NCBI GenBank assembly: GCA_020048405.1
Contig: JAIFMP010000052.1
Coordinates: 1 to 44,308, forward strand
DNA from: Hydrogenophaga sp.
GTDB lineage: Bacteria > Pseudomonadota > Gammaproteobacteria > Burkholderiales > Burkholderiaceae_C
Length of the DNA: 44,308 bases
Direction of reading: 5' to 3'
A program made the translations under genes and the position numbers. The notes below the pieces were generated by a model, which saw only the letters and a list, made by a program, of their open reading frames with translations, was not told the DNA's origin and did no database searches. This document shows, one piece after another, positions 24,702 through 33,358 of this stretch (positions within the stretch are counted from its first letter, which is position 1; each line of letters opens with the position of its first letter).

Positions 24702-24717
24702 ACTTCCTGTTCAACGT
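24702..24717 (+). repeat. attR core
   Basis: Right copy of ACTTCCTGTTCAACGT, identical to the ychF 3' end at 18240-18255, followed by CTGA, the likely original ychF stop. Confidence 0.9.
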
Positions 24718-24759
24718 CTGACCCCTTGGCGGCCTCGTGCCAGGCCTGCCCAACCAACG

Positions 24760-24784
24760 ACCACCCTCCGGGGTGGTTTTTTTT
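24760..24784 (+). terminator. Original ychF terminator, displaced by the element
   Basis: ACCACCC (24760-24766) pairs with GGGTGGT (24771-24777) around TCCG, then a run of T to 24784. It sits 43 bases after attR, where a ychF terminator would lie before insertion. Confidence 0.85.
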
Positions 24785-24823
24785 ACGCCTTTTTGGCATC
24801 TGGCGCTTTACTATATTGCGTTT

Positions 24824-26053
24824 CTAGCTATGCCTGTTGCGTGTTTTGTCACGCAATTGCACCCGGTGTGCCCACACGCTCAAGCCCATTGACGCCAGCA
24901 TCACCCCCAAGCTGACCCAGTGAAGGTCGGGCATGCGGTCGTGGGCAATCATCCAGCCACCCAGCGCCGCGCCCATGGCCTGGCCGCCGTACATGGCCGA
25001 GGTGTTCAGCGACACCGTGGCGGGGGCCAGCGCGGGCGAAAGCCCCACCAGTCGGGCCTGCTGGGCCGAGTTGGCCGCAAAGCAACCCAGCGCCCAAGGC
25101 ACCATCACCAGCGCCGCCGTCCACACGTTGTGGCCCAGTGGCCACAGCAGCAGGCTCAGCCCCATCAGCCCCTGCGTCAGCAGCACGGCGCGCGGGGCAC
25201 CCAGCCGGTCCACCTGGCGCGACAGCACGACGTTGCCAAACAAGCCAAACGCGCCGAACCACAGAAACAGCAGAGACAACGTGCCTGCTTCCACCCCCAG
25301 CGTGGTTTTGAAATAGGGCGAGAAGTACGAAAACAGCGTGAACTGCCCGAAGGCTGACAGCGCCGTCACGCCCACTGCCAGCATCAGCGGGGCAGACCCC
25401 AAGGTTTTGGCCCAGGCCTTGCGCGACAGGGCCACGGGCTTGATGCCGTCGGGCATCACCCGCCAAACCCACCAGCCACACACCAGCGCACCCAGGGCCA
25501 CGCCGCCAAACGCCCAGCGCCAGCCCAGCGTGCCGCCCACCCAGGCCGACAGCGGCATGCCCAGCACCGACGCCACCGACCAGCCCAGAAACACAAAGGT
25601 GATGGCCCGCCCGCGCTGCTCGGGTGGCACCATCAGGCCCACGCTGGCGGCGGCCTGCGGCGTGAACACCGCCGGCGCCACCATGGCCAGCACGCGCAGC
25701 GGCAGCAGGCTGTCGTAGCCAGGGGCCAAGGCGCAAGCGCCCAGCAGCACGCCGTACCACAGCAGCGACCACGCCAGCAGACGGCGGCGGTCCCAGCCCG
25801 CCACCAAGGCTGCCAGGGTGGGTGCGCCCAGTCCCATCAGCACAGCCCCGGCGGTGATGAGAAACCCCGCCTGCGGCACCGACACGCCCAGCGATGTGCT
25901 GATGTCGTTCAGGGTGCCGGGCACCACCATCACACCCGTGCCAATGACGAAGTTGCCCAGCAGCAGCGCCCACAGGGCACGGGGCAGTTTGGCCGGGGCA
26001 TTGGCGCGGGGCGACCGCACGGCGTAGCGTGCCCAGGGGCGTATGCGCTTCAT
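24824..26053 (-). CDS. MFS transporter (DHA1-type)
   Basis: A 409-aa permease with 12 predicted membrane helices. The first helix region starts ALLLGNFVIGTGVMVVPGTL, loop 2-3 carries LAALVAGWDRRRLL (the MFS motif A position), and loop 4-5 region FVFLGWSVASVLGMPLSAW. It resembles sugar or drug efflux members of the YdhP/CynX type; substrate unknown. The start at 26053 overlaps the YqaA-like gene stop by ATGA. An upstream extension in the same frame reads antisense of the neighbour and was rejected. Confidence 0.85.
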   Translation of the reverse strand: MKRIRPWARYAVRSPRANAPAKLPRALWALLLGNFVIGTGVMVVPGTLNDISTSLGVSVPQAGFLITAGAVLMGLGAPTLAALVAGWDRRRLLAWSLLWYGVLLGACALAPGYDSLLPLRVLAMVAPAVFTPQAAASVGLMVPPEQRGRAITFVFLGWSVASVLGMPLSAWVGGTLGWRWAFGGVALGALVCGWWVWRVMPDGIKPVALSRKAWAKTLGSAPLMLAVGVTALSAFGQFTLFSYFSPYFKTTLGVEAGTLSLLFLWFGAFGLFGNVVLSRQVDRLGAPRAVLLTQGLMGLSLLLWPLGHNVWTAALVMVPWALGCFAANSAQQARLVGLSPALAPATVSLNTSAMYGGQAMGAALGGWMIAHDRMPDLHWVSLGVMLASMGLSVWAHRVQLRDKTRNRHS

Positions 26054-26520
26054 GCCACTGCGCCTGGAAACACCCACAGCAGCCCGGCTGTCATGGTGAT
26101 GTAGCGCGCCAGCTTGCCTACCGCCATGTAGGCCACGCAGGGCCAGAAGGGCAGTTTCAGCCAACCGGCCACGGCGCACAGCGGGTCGCCCACAGCAGGC
26201 AGCCAAGCCAGCAGGCATGCCTTGGGGCCAAAGCGCTCCAGCCATTGCAGCGCTTTCAGTTCTGCAGCGCTGCGCTCCAGGGCCGGTTTGACTTTGTGCA
26301 CTGCGCGGTGAACCGCCAGACCCATCCACCAACTGATGGCGCCCCCCAGCGTGTTGCCCACCGTTGCGACGAGCACGGCGGGCCAGAACAGCTCGGCGTT
26401 GAGCTTGACCAGGGCAAACACCGCCGGCTCCGACCCCATGGGCAGCAGCACAAACACCGTGCTCAGGCCCACCTCGGGCAGGCTGAACAGGTTCAATAGG
26501 GTGGGAATCCAGGTGTCCAT
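26050..26520 (-). CDS. YqaA/DedA-like (VTT domain) membrane protein
   Basis: A 156-aa inner-membrane protein with the SNARE-associated/VTT layout: FVLLPMGSEPAVFALVKL early, ATVGNTLGGAISWWMG in the middle and WLPAVGDPLCAVAGWLKLP near the C-terminus. The family resembles DedA flippases; the YqaA branch is uncharacterised. It overlaps the MFS gene by ATGA and diverges from dusB, with 185 bp between the starts. Confidence 0.82.
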   Translation of the reverse strand: MDTWIPTLLNLFSLPEVGLSTVFVLLPMGSEPAVFALVKLNAELFWPAVLVATVGNTLGGAISWWMGLAVHRAVHKVKPALERSAAELKALQWLERFGPKACLLAWLPAVGDPLCAVAGWLKLPFWPCVAYMAVGKLARYITMTAGLLWVFPGAVA

Positions 26521-26705
26521 CGGATGGGGCTGTGCGGGCGGGATGCGAGCGCTTCAGTATAGGTAGCACGACCGGCGGAGGCCGCCGCCGGTGTGACATG
26601 GCCTCTGTCTTGGGCAGGTTGTGCCGGCTACAATCGTGCCTCTTTTTTCAGCAATCCACACCGGGCCGTTGTCTTGACCGCCGCCGAGCGGCACCTTCCT
26701 CCTTT

Positions 26706-27749
26706 ATGCGCATCGGCCCCTATCAGCTCCCCAACCGCCTGTTCGTCGCGCCCATGGCGGGCGTGACAGACCGGCCGTTTCGCAAGCTGTGCAAGCAACT
26801 GGGCGCGGGGTATGCCGTGAGTGAAATGGTCACTTCACGCCCTGACCTGTGGGACAGCCTGAAAACCTCGCGCCGCGCCAACCACGACGGCGAAACCGCC
26901 CCGATCGCCGTGCAGATTGCGGGCACCGACGCTGCCATGATGGCTGATGCCGCCCGCTACAACATCGATCGTGGTGCGCAGATCATCGACATCAACATGG
27001 GTTGCCCTGCCAAAAAGGTGTGCAACAAATGGGCAGGGTCGGCGCTGATGCAAGACGAGGCGCTGGCTCTGCAGATCGTGGAAGCCGTGGTGTTGGCCTC
27101 TGCCCCGCACGGTGTGCCCGTGACGCTGAAAATGCGCACCGGCTGGGCAGCGCAGGCGAAAAACGCACCCACCATCGCCCTGGCTGCCGAGGCCGCAGGC
27201 GTGCAGATGCTCACCATTCATGGCCGCACGCGTGAGCAGGGCTACAGTGGCTTTGCCGAGCACGACACGGTGGCCCACATCAAGAGCCGCGTGGCCATTC
27301 CAGTGGTGGCCAATGGCGATGTCAACAGCCCGCAAGCTGCGCGCGACACACTGGCCCGCACCGGGGCCGACGCCGTCATGGTGGGCCGCGCGGCGCAGGG
27401 CCGTCCATGGATCTTTCGCGAAATCGCCCACTTTCTGGCCACCGGCGCCGAACTGGCACCACCCACCCGCACTGAGCTGAAAACCTGGATGTTGGCCCAC
27501 CTGTTGGAACACTACGAGCTGTATGGTGAGAACACCGGCGTGCGCAGCGCCCGCAAGCACTTGGGCTGGTATGCGCAGTCGTTTGCACACCCTGCCGACG
27601 ATGGGGCCAAGGCGTTTCGCCAACGCATCAACACCGCCACCACCTGCGACACGCAGTTGGCTGCTGTGACCGATTTTTTTGACGAATGGGACGCGCTGGG
27701 CGACTGGCCTGCCGCGCCCGAGCAAGCAACTTTGAAACTGGCCGCATGA
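26706..27749 (+). CDS. dusB: tRNA-dihydrouridine synthase DusB
   Basis: FMN enzyme of 347 aa that reduces uridine to dihydrouridine in tRNA. It begins MRIGPYQLPNRLFVAPMAGV, the FMN-binding opening of Dus enzymes, and shows DINMGCPAKKVCNKWAGSAL with the catalytic cysteine, TIHGRTREQGYSG and the phosphate-binding IPVVANGDV...GADAVMVGRAAQGRPW. The ATG at 26706 fits family starts; a frame continues upstream to 26532 without similarity. Its stop overlaps the fis start by ATGA, the usual dusB-fis pair. A TACAAT box at 26629-26634 could be the -10. Confidence 0.95.
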   Translation: MRIGPYQLPNRLFVAPMAGVTDRPFRKLCKQLGAGYAVSEMVTSRPDLWDSLKTSRRANHDGETAPIAVQIAGTDAAMMADAARYNIDRGAQIIDINMGCPAKKVCNKWAGSALMQDEALALQIVEAVVLASAPHGVPVTLKMRTGWAAQAKNAPTIALAAEAAGVQMLTIHGRTREQGYSGFAEHDTVAHIKSRVAIPVVANGDVNSPQAARDTLARTGADAVMVGRAAQGRPWIFREIAHFLATGAELAPPTRTELKTWMLAHLLEHYELYGENTGVRSARKHLGWYAQSFAHPADDGAKAFRQRINTATTCDTQLAAVTDFFDEWDALGDWPAAPEQATLKLAA

Positions 27750-27991
27750 GCACCACACCCCAACCCAACCTGCAAGACAGCGTGCGCGAGAACATGCGGG
27801 TGTACTTTGACGATCTGGGCGGCAGCGAGCCCACCAACCTGCACGACATGCTGGTGAAGGCCGTGGAAAAACCCCTGCTGGAGATGGTGATGGACCGCGC
27901 CCAGCACAACCAGTCGCGGGCAGCCCAGTGGCTGGGCCTCAACCGCAACACCCTGCGCAAAAAACTGCTGGAGCACGGTCTGGCCGAATGA
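27746..27991 (+). CDS. fis: Fis family DNA-binding protein
   Basis: An 81-aa nucleoid protein of the short betaproteobacterial type. The C-terminal HTH reads HNQSRAAQWLGLNRNTLRKK, and the N-terminal part DSVRENMRVYFDDLGG takes the place of the Fis beta arms. It is translationally coupled to dusB by ATGA and precedes purH, the common order in betaproteobacteria. Confidence 0.92.
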   Translation: MSTTPQPNLQDSVRENMRVYFDDLGGSEPTNLHDMLVKAVEKPLLEMVMDRAQHNQSRAAQWLGLNRNTLRKKLLEHGLAE

Positions 27992-28002
27992 GGCAGAGAA
28001 AT

Positions 28003-28072
28003 GTATAGCTGACAGCGCTTGCTATTCAAGAGCTGGAGGCCAAAAAAGCTTTCAATTTTAATTCAACTCCCC
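28003..28072. repeat. TAGCTG-type intergenic repeat
   Basis: Between fis and purH the sequence TATAGCTGACAGCGCTTGCT, then ATTCAAGAGCTGGAGGCCAAA and AAAGCTTTCAATTTTAATT, matches the general layout of a short repeat I recall from Comamonadaceae intergenic regions (TAGCTG, AGCGCT, an AGCTNGAGGCC core, then AT-rich). Best preserved of the copies in this window. Confidence 0.5.
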
Positions 28073-28084
28073 GTAAAGATTCCC

Positions 28085-29683
28085 ATGCGAGCCCTGCTTT
28101 CCGTATCCGACAAAACCGGCGTTCTTGACCTGGCGCGCGAGCTGCACGCCCTGGGCGTGAGCCTCATTTCCACTGGCGGCACCGCCAAGTTGCTGGCCGA
28201 TGCCGGGCTGCCCGTGGCCGAGGTGGCCGAGGTCACCGGTTTCCCTGAAATGCTGGATGGCCGCGTCAAAACCCTGCACCCAAAGGTGCACGGCGGCCTG
28301 TTGGCCCGCCGCGACACGCCCGAGCACATGGCTGCGCTGGCTGCGCACGGCATTGACACCATCGACCTGCTGGTGGTCAATCTGTACCCGTTTGAATCCA
28401 CCGTGGCCAAAGCCGGTTGCACGCTGGCCGATGCCATCGAGAACATCGACATCGGTGGCCCCGCCATGGTGCGCAGCGCCGCCAAAAACTGGAAAGACGT
28501 GGCCGTGCTGACCGATGCCAGCCAATACGCCGAGGTCGTGGCTGAGTTGAAAGCCAGTAAGGCAGTGAGTGACGCCACCCGCTTCAAGCTGGCCGTGGCC
28601 GCGTTCAACCGCATCAGCAATTACGACGCTGCCATCAGCGACTTTCTGTCGGCCATCGACCTGTCCAACGGCCTGCCCGAGCAGGAAGCTGCGCCCGTGC
28701 GCACCCTGTTCCCCGCGCAAAGCAATGGCCGCTTCATCAAGCTGCAAGACCTGCGCTACGGCGAAAACCCACACCAGCAAGCCGCTTTCTTCCGCGACCT
28801 GTACCCCGCACCCGGCTCGCTGGTCACGGCCACACAGCTGCAGGGCAAAGAGTTGAGCTACAACAACATTGCCGACGCCGATGCGGCCTGGGAATGTGTG
28901 AAGAGCTTCGACGCACCCGCGTGCGTCATCGTCAAACACGCCAACCCCTGCGGCGTGGCCGTGGGCGCGCACCCGCTGGAGGCCTACAGCAAGGCCTTCC
29001 AGACCGACCCCACCAGCGCATTTGGCGGCATCATTGCCTTCAACCGCACCGTGGACGAGGCTGCGGCGCAGCAAGTGGCCAAGCAGTTTGTCGAGGTGCT
29101 GATGGCACCCGGTTTCACACCTGAAGCGCTGGCGGTGTTCAAAACCAAGGTGAACGTGCGCGTGCTGCAAATTGCCTTGCCCCCAGGTGGGCCCACTGCC
29201 TGGGACCAGGGCCGCAACGCGGTGGACGTGAAGCGTGTGGGTTCGGGCCTGCTGATGCAAACCGCCGACAACCACGAACTCACCCTGGCCGACCTGAAAG
29301 TCGTCACGAAAGTCCAACCCACCGAACAACAACTGCAAGACCTGCTGTTTGCCTGGAAAGTGGCCACTTACGTGAAGAGCAACGCCATCGTGTTCTGCGG
29401 CAACGGCATGACCATGGGCGTGGGCGCGGGGCAAATGAGTCGCCTCGACTCGGCCCGCATCGCGAGCATCAAGGCGCAGGCCGCCGGTCTGTCACTGGTG
29501 GGCACCGCAGTGGCCAGCGACGCGTTCTTCCCCTTCCGCGACGGCTTGGATGTGGTGGTGGACGCTGGTGCCACCTGCGTCATCCAGCCCGGCGGCAGCA
29601 TGCGCGACCAGGAGGTGATCGACGCGGCCAACGAGCGAGGCGTGGCCATGGTCTACAGCGGTGTGCGCCATTTCCGCCACTGA
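28085..29683 (+). CDS. purH: Bifunctional AICAR transformylase/IMP cyclohydrolase PurH
   Basis: Last two steps of IMP synthesis: formyl transfer to AICAR and ring closure. Length 532 aa. The N-terminal MGS-like cyclohydrolase domain has [30 protein letters not shown] and [14 protein letters not shown]; the transformylase domain has [25 protein letters not shown] and [11 protein letters not shown], ending [10 protein letters not shown] as usual. The ATG at 28085 fits this family start. Confidence 0.98.
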   Translation: MRALLSVSDKTGVLDLARELHALGVSLISTGGTAKLLADAGLPVAEVAEVTGFPEMLDGRVKTLHPKVHGGLLARRDTPEHMAALAAHGIDTIDLLVVNLYPFESTVAKAGCTLADAIENIDIGGPAMVRSAAKNWKDVAVLTDASQYAEVVAELKASKAVSDATRFKLAVAAFNRISNYDAAISDFLSAIDLSNGLPEQEAAPVRTLFPAQSNGRFIKLQDLRYGENPHQQAAFFRDLYPAPGSLVTATQLQGKELSYNNIADADAAWECVKSFDAPACVIVKHANPCGVAVGAHPLEAYSKAFQTDPTSAFGGIIAFNRTVDEAAAQQVAKQFVEVLMAPGFTPEALAVFKTKVNVRVLQIALPPGGPTAWDQGRNAVDVKRVGSGLLMQTADNHELTLADLKVVTKVQPTEQQLQDLLFAWKVATYVKSNAIVFCGNGMTMGVGAGQMSRLDSARIASIKAQAAGLSLVGTAVASDAFFPFRDGLDVVVDAGATCVIQPGGSMRDQEVIDAANERGVAMVYSGVRHFRH

Positions 29684-29711
29684 TATCGGGCGCTACAGCA
29701 CTGACGGCGTG

Positions 29712-30098
29712 ATGCCTGCTGATGTGTTTTGCGGTGAGGTACCGCTGCTGCGGTTGGTGGACTCCATCACTGAACTGGAGGCGGCCGACGCTGGTTGTAT
29801 CGCAGTCAGCGGCTCGCATGGCGGTGTGAGTGCTGCAAGGTATGCACTGGCCGTGCGGCCCCTGCTGAGCGTGTTCAACGATGCGGGTGTGGGGCGCGAT
29901 GCGGCGGGCATTGCAGGCTTGGTTCTGTTGCAAGCTGAAGGCTTGGCAGCCTGCGCGGTCTCGCATGAGAGCGCGTGCATCGGTCAGGCACGCAGCACTT
30001 GGGAGCATGGGGTTGTCAGCCACGCCAATGCCAGCGCGTTGCGTTTTGGGGTGGAAATCGGTCGGTCGCTGCGGCACGCGGTGGAGAGGGAGTCCTGA
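29712..30098 (+). CDS. Conserved hypothetical protein
   Basis: A 128-aa frame with a well-formed alpha/beta sequence: VDSITELEAADAGCIAVSGS, then HGGVSAARYALAVRPLLSVF, NDAGVGRDAAGIAGLVLLQ, HESACIGQARSTWEHGVVSH and NASALRFG. I recognise this as a conserved hypothetical family but not its function. The start is uncertain: ATG 29712 or GTG 29709; the same frame extends into purH to 29661. No Shine-Dalgarno is obvious. It could be a fragment, because it is followed by a degraded stretch. In related genomes I recall ruvC after purH; none is here. Confidence 0.6.
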   Translation: MPADVFCGEVPLLRLVDSITELEAADAGCIAVSGSHGGVSAARYALAVRPLLSVFNDAGVGRDAAGIAGLVLLQAEGLAACAVSHESACIGQARSTWEHGVVSHANASALRFGVEIGRSLRHAVERES

Positions 30099-30100
30099 AT

Positions 30101-30228
30101 ACCGCGTCAGCAAAGGCATCGACGAGGTTTTGGACGAAGAGTAGCGGCGGCGCAACGGGCTCGCACAATTCAACCCGCTGTCCGATCTGGTGTCGGGCGA
30201 TGTGACGGTGACCGGCAAGCTGCTCAAG
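30101..30228 (+). pseudogene. Degraded coding remnant with an in-frame TAG
   Basis: One frame reads EYRVSKGIDEVLDEE, TAG, RRRNGLAQFNPLSDLVSG, DVTVTGKLLKE, with protein-like composition on both sides of the stop; a tryptophan codon TGG mutated to TAG would explain it. No start codon is visible and the frame loses sense after about 30228. Family not recognised. Bases 30099-30300 hold no intact gene. Confidence 0.4.
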
Positions 30229-30300
30229 GAAGTTTGCTGTCCCCCACCACGGACCATGGACCGTCGGTTTGACGCCCATGGTCTGATCAGCCGCGCAGGC

Positions 30301-31605
30301 TTACAGCGTTTTGAATACCTCGGCTGCGGCGTCGACGGTGGCCTGCACATCGGCAGCGGTGTGTGCCGCGCTCACAAATCCCGCCTCGTACAGCGCAGGC
30401 GCAAAGTACACGCCCCGGTCCAGCATGCCGTGGAAGAACGTGTTGAACCGGCTGTTGCTGGTTTTCATCACCGTGGCGTAGTTCTGCGGCAGCGTGTCCA
30501 TCAGGAAGAAGCCGAACATGCCGCCCTGGCTGTCGGTGGCAAAGGGCACGCCAGCGGCATCGGCTGCGCCTTGCAGACCTGCCGTCAGGCTTTGGGTGCG
30601 GGCACTCAGGGCCTCAAAGAAGCCTGGTTTCTGGATTTCTTTCAGCGTGGCCAGGCCACAGGCCGTGGCCACGGGGTTGCCACTGAGCGTCCCCGCCTGG
30701 TACACCGCGCCCATGGGCGCAAGCTGCTCCATCACAGCGCGTTTGGCACCAAAGGCAGCCAATGGCATGCCTCCGCCGATCACCTTGCCCATCACCGTCA
30801 TGTCGGGTTCGAAGCCGGGAATCAAACTGGCGTACACGCCCTGGGCGCTGCCCAGGCCCACGCGGAAACCGGTCATCACTTCGTCAAACGCCAGCAGTGC
30901 ACCGTGCTGGGTGCACAGCTCGCGGCAGCGGGTCATGAAAGGCACGCTGGCGCGCACAAAGTTCATGTTGCCCGCAATGGGCTCAATCATCAGCGTGGCG
31001 ACGTCAGCGCCATGCTCGGCAAAGGCGGTTTCGAGCTGTTCGATGTTGTTGTACTCCAGCACCAGGGTGTGTTGCACCACTTCGGGTGGCACGCCAGCAC
31101 TGGTGGGGTTGCCAAACGTGGCCAGGCCCGAACCGGCTTTGACCAGCAGCGCGTCGGCGTGGCCGTGGTAGCAGCCTTCGAACTTGATGATCTTTTTGCG
31201 GCCTGTGGCCCCGCGTGCGAGGCGAATGGCGCTCATCCCCGCCTCGGTGCCCGAGCTGACCAGTCGCACCATGTCCAGGCTGGGCACGAGCTTGACGATT
31301 TCTTCGGCCAGCTCCACCTCGCGTTCGGTGGGGGCCCCGAAGCTGAAACCGTCCAGCAGCGCCTTTTGCACCGCTTCCACCACAGCCGGGTGGCCGTGGC
31401 CCAGGATCATGGGGCCCCAGGAACCGATGTAGTCGATGTGCTGCTTGCCATTGGCATCCCAAAAATAGGCGCCTTGTGCCCGCTGCACAAAGCGTGGCGT
31501 GCCACCCACCGCTTTGAAGGCCCGTACGGGAGAGTTCACACCACCCGGAATCAGGGTTTTGGCGCGGTCAAACAGTTGCTGGTTGCGGTCGATCGAAGTG
31601 GTCAT
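30301..31605 (-). CDS. hemL: Glutamate-1-semialdehyde 2,1-aminomutase HemL
   Basis: PLP enzyme of 434 aa that makes 5-aminolevulinate from glutamate semialdehyde (C5 pathway of tetrapyrrole synthesis). Present: [20 protein letters not shown] at the start, the PLP contact [18 protein letters not shown], and [16 protein letters not shown] with the Schiff-base lysine. Full length; good similarity throughout. Confidence 0.97.
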   Translation of the reverse strand: MTTSIDRNQQLFDRAKTLIPGGVNSPVRAFKAVGGTPRFVQRAQGAYFWDANGKQHIDYIGSWGPMILGHGHPAVVEAVQKALLDGFSFGAPTEREVELAEEIVKLVPSLDMVRLVSSGTEAGMSAIRLARGATGRKKIIKFEGCYHGHADALLVKAGSGLATFGNPTSAGVPPEVVQHTLVLEYNNIEQLETAFAEHGADVATLMIEPIAGNMNFVRASVPFMTRCRELCTQHGALLAFDEVMTGFRVGLGSAQGVYASLIPGFEPDMTVMGKVIGGGMPLAAFGAKRAVMEQLAPMGAVYQAGTLSGNPVATACGLATLKEIQKPGFFEALSARTQSLTAGLQGAADAAGVPFATDSQGGMFGFFLMDTLPQNYATVMKTSNSRFNTFFHGMLDRGVYFAPALYEAGFVSAAHTAADVQATVDAAAEVFKTL

Positions 31606-31614
31606 GGTGAAATA

Positions 31615-31672
31615 TTCAATAGCTGACTTGTCAATGCAGTGAAGCGGTAGGTGCCAAAAATGTCTTCAAAAT
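31615..31672. repeat. TAGCTG-type intergenic repeat, degenerate
   Basis: Bases ATAGCTGACTTGTCAATGC ... GTAGGTGCCAAAAATGTCTTCAAAAT between hemL and the thiD-type gene share the TAGCTGAC opening and the GGNGCCAAAAA segment with the copy at 28003. Fifteen of 16 bases of ATAGCTGACTTGTCAA recur inside the DUF3108 gene near 11234. Confidence 0.4.
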
Positions 31673-32604
31673 CAATGCCGTGTATTGTCGAGCGGGAAGT
31701 CGATCGTGGCCGGCGTGTCCTCGGTCTCGCCAGTGGCCGATTCGTCGTCGTCATGCGCCCAGAACATGCGGTCCGGTACGGCGTGGCCCATGCCCGGCTG
31801 GAAGCCGGCATCCAGGCATTGGTCCAGGTAAGTGAGGGCTTCAGACACTGCGGTTTGCAGGTCGGCCCCCGCAGCCAACAGCGCGGCCAACGCGGCGCTC
31901 AGCGTGTCGCCCGCTCCGGTGAAAGTGGCTTCAAACCGCTCGTAGCGCGCGGTGGCCAGCACGCTTTCGGGCGTGGCGAGGTGGCTTTCCAGGTATTGGT
32001 CGGCAGCGTTAAAGCCGGTCACCAGTGTGTAAGACACGCCATGTTCCGCAGCGGCACGGGCCACATCCCGCGGGCCGGGGGGCTTGTCCGACTCCCATTC
32101 CGGCAACAGCCAGCGGCACAGGCTGCTGTGGTTGCCCACCAGCACGGTGGTCAGGGGCAGCAGCAGTTCTTCCAATGCGTCGAGGTAGGTGTCGCGCGAC
32201 AGGTCGTCCCACCAGGACAGGTCACCCATGTAGGCAATCAATGGCACTTCCGGGTAGTCGCTGGCAATTTCCGCCACAGTGCCCACGATGTCGGGGCTGC
32301 CCAGAAAGCCCACTTTGAAGGCCCGCACGGTAACGTCCTCCAGCGCGCAGCGGGCTTGCTCGTCCACCGCCTCTTCGTCAAACGCGAAGTGATCGCGGAT
32401 TTCAGAGGTGTCACGGATGTAGGTGCCGGTCACAACGGGCAGGCCATAACCCGATGCCGACGCAATGGTGGTCAGGTCGGCGGCCAGTCCTCCCGCGCCA
32501 CTGGGGTCGTTGGCGTTGAAGGCCATGACACACGGCAGGGTGAGTTGGGTTTCGTTGGCGGGCGGTGACGCGCCGTCGGTGGTAAGAGGGAGGGGCTGCG
32601 TCAT
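31672..32604 (-). CDS. thiD: Hydroxymethylpyrimidine/phosphomethylpyrimidine kinase (ThiD-type)
   Basis: Ribokinase-fold kinase of 310 aa that phosphorylates HMP or HMP-P for thiamine synthesis. It shows VMAFNANDPSGAGGLAADLT (substrate-binding and anion region), KVGFLGSPDIV and the C-terminal catalytic FTGAGDTLSAALAALLA with the base Asp. It is longer than E. coli ThiD (266 aa) owing to an N-terminal extension and an acidic tail. No thi-box riboswitch is visible upstream in the 136-bp intergenic region. Exact member (ThiD or a ThiD paralogue) is not certain. Confidence 0.85.
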   Translation of the reverse strand: MTQPLPLTTDGASPPANETQLTLPCVMAFNANDPSGAGGLAADLTTIASASGYGLPVVTGTYIRDTSEIRDHFAFDEEAVDEQARCALEDVTVRAFKVGFLGSPDIVGTVAEIASDYPEVPLIAYMGDLSWWDDLSRDTYLDALEELLLPLTTVLVGNHSSLCRWLLPEWESDKPPGPRDVARAAAEHGVSYTLVTGFNAADQYLESHLATPESVLATARYERFEATFTGAGDTLSAALAALLAAGADLQTAVSEALTYLDQCLDAGFQPGMGHAVPDRMFWAHDDDESATGETEDTPATIDFPLDNTRH

Positions 32605-32740
32605 GCGTTGAACCGGGTGGGTGCTGGGTGCTGCCAGTCCAGTTGCTGATCTGCGACAAACCGGCCGTCTGGCAACGTTTTGCGCGCAGGGGCTGTCTAT
32701 ACAATGGGCCGCATTCTAAGACCTACCAAACACGCTGGAC

Positions 32741-32914
32741 ATGACCGATCCCAAGACTTGGATGTGCCTCATTTGCGGCTGGATTTACGATGAGGCCACT
32801 GGCGCGCCCGACGATGGCATTGCCCCCGGCACCGCGTGGGCCGATGTGCCCATGAACTGGGTGTGCCCGGAATGTGCGGCGCGCAAGGAAGATTTCGAGA
32901 TGGTGCAGATCTGA
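32741..32914 (+). CDS. Rubredoxin
   Basis: A 57-aa iron protein with both CxxC knuckles: WMCLICGWIYDEATG and NWVCPECAARKEDFEMV, the Tyr-Asp and Gly-Ala-Pro-Asp-Asp-Gly positions, and the WADVP loop. One-iron electron carrier. It is divergent from the thiD-type gene and precedes the chemosensory cluster. A TATACAAT at 32698-32705 is a likely -10 for this gene. Confidence 0.95.
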   Translation: MTDPKTWMCLICGWIYDEATGAPDDGIAPGTAWADVPMNWVCPECAARKEDFEMVQI

Positions 32915-32965
32915 CCGGATCACAGCAGCCATGCCCCACCCCTTCAGCCTCCAAGGAGAGGACAC

Positions 32966-33358
32966 ATGACCGGCACAGCCCTCAGAATTCTGGTGGTGGA
33001 TGACAGCAACACCATCCGCCGAAGCGCCGAAATTTTCCTGAAGCAGGGCGGGCATGAGGTGATGCTGGCCGAAGACGGCTTTGATGCGCTGGCCAAAATC
33101 AACGACTACCTGCCCAACCTGGTGTTCTGCGACATCCTGATGCCCCGGCTCGACGGCTACCAAACTTGCGCCATCATCAAACGCAACGCCCGGTTTGCCG
33201 ACACGCCTGTGGTCATGCTGTCGTCCAAAGACGGCGTATTCGACAAGGCCCGTGGCCGCATGGTGGGCTCGCAGGATTACCTCACCAAACCTTTCACCAA
33301 AGACCAGTTGCTCCAGGCCGTGGCCCAGCACGGTCTGGCCACTCCGGGAGTTGCATGA
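32966..33358 (+). CDS. pilG: Twitching-motility response regulator PilG
   Basis: CheY-like single receiver domain of 130 aa: acidic pocket VDDSNT (11-16), phosphoacceptor Asp56 in VFCDILMPRLDGY, conserved Lys in YLTKPF. In the Chp system PilG promotes pilus extension through PilB and cAMP control. AAGGAG lies 7 bases before the ATG. It is first of pilG-H-I-J-chpA and its stop overlaps pilH by ATGA. Confidence 0.92.
   Translation: MTGTALRILVVDDSNTIRRSAEIFLKQGGHEVMLAEDGFDALAKINDYLPNLVFCDILMPRLDGYQTCAIIKRNARFADTPVVMLSSKDGVFDKARGRMVGSQDYLTKPFTKDQLLQAVAQHGLATPGVA

Larger units (their letters stand above)
18240..24717. mobile_element. 6.46-kb integrative element inserted in the 3' end of ychF
   Basis: A perfect 16-bp direct repeat, ACTTCCTGTTCAACGT, occurs at the end of ychF (18240-18255) and again at 24702-24717. 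The bases on either side differ, so the core is exactly 16 bp. A tyrosine integrase starts 200 bp inside the left copy. The right copy is followed by CTGA, then a terminator, which looks like the displaced original ychF stop and terminator. Contents: integrase, alpA remnant, small zinc-ribbon/HTH regulators, a 109-aa repeat protein, and the TIGR04255/HEPN-like cargo. The cargo looks less GC-rich than the flanks. No replication or conjugation genes are visible, so mobilisation would need help from elsewhere. Confidence 0.92.
24389..24823. other. Right end of the element and junction, no gene
   Basis: 435 bases without a convincing gene. They hold a short frame of 40-70 residues on either strand with no recognisable family, a hairpin GAAGCC-AACGTC-GGCTTC (24547-24564), a second partial AGAAGCCAA copy near 24670, two AACCGGGTA repeats, the attR core and, outside the element, the terminator at 24760. 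The MFS gene ends at 24824. Confidence 0.6.

Noticed and set aside
28058-29434. Long minus-strand frame opposite purH
   Set aside because: Shadow of purH, His/Gly-rich, no start context.
29661-29711. Extension of the post-purH hypothetical to a GTG inside purH
   Set aside because: Extra residues overlap the purH C-terminus and do not look like part of the fold.
32605-32740. Thiamine (TPP) riboswitch upstream of the thiD-type gene
   Set aside because: No CTGAGA or ACCTGA core of the TPP riboswitch in the intergenic sequence.
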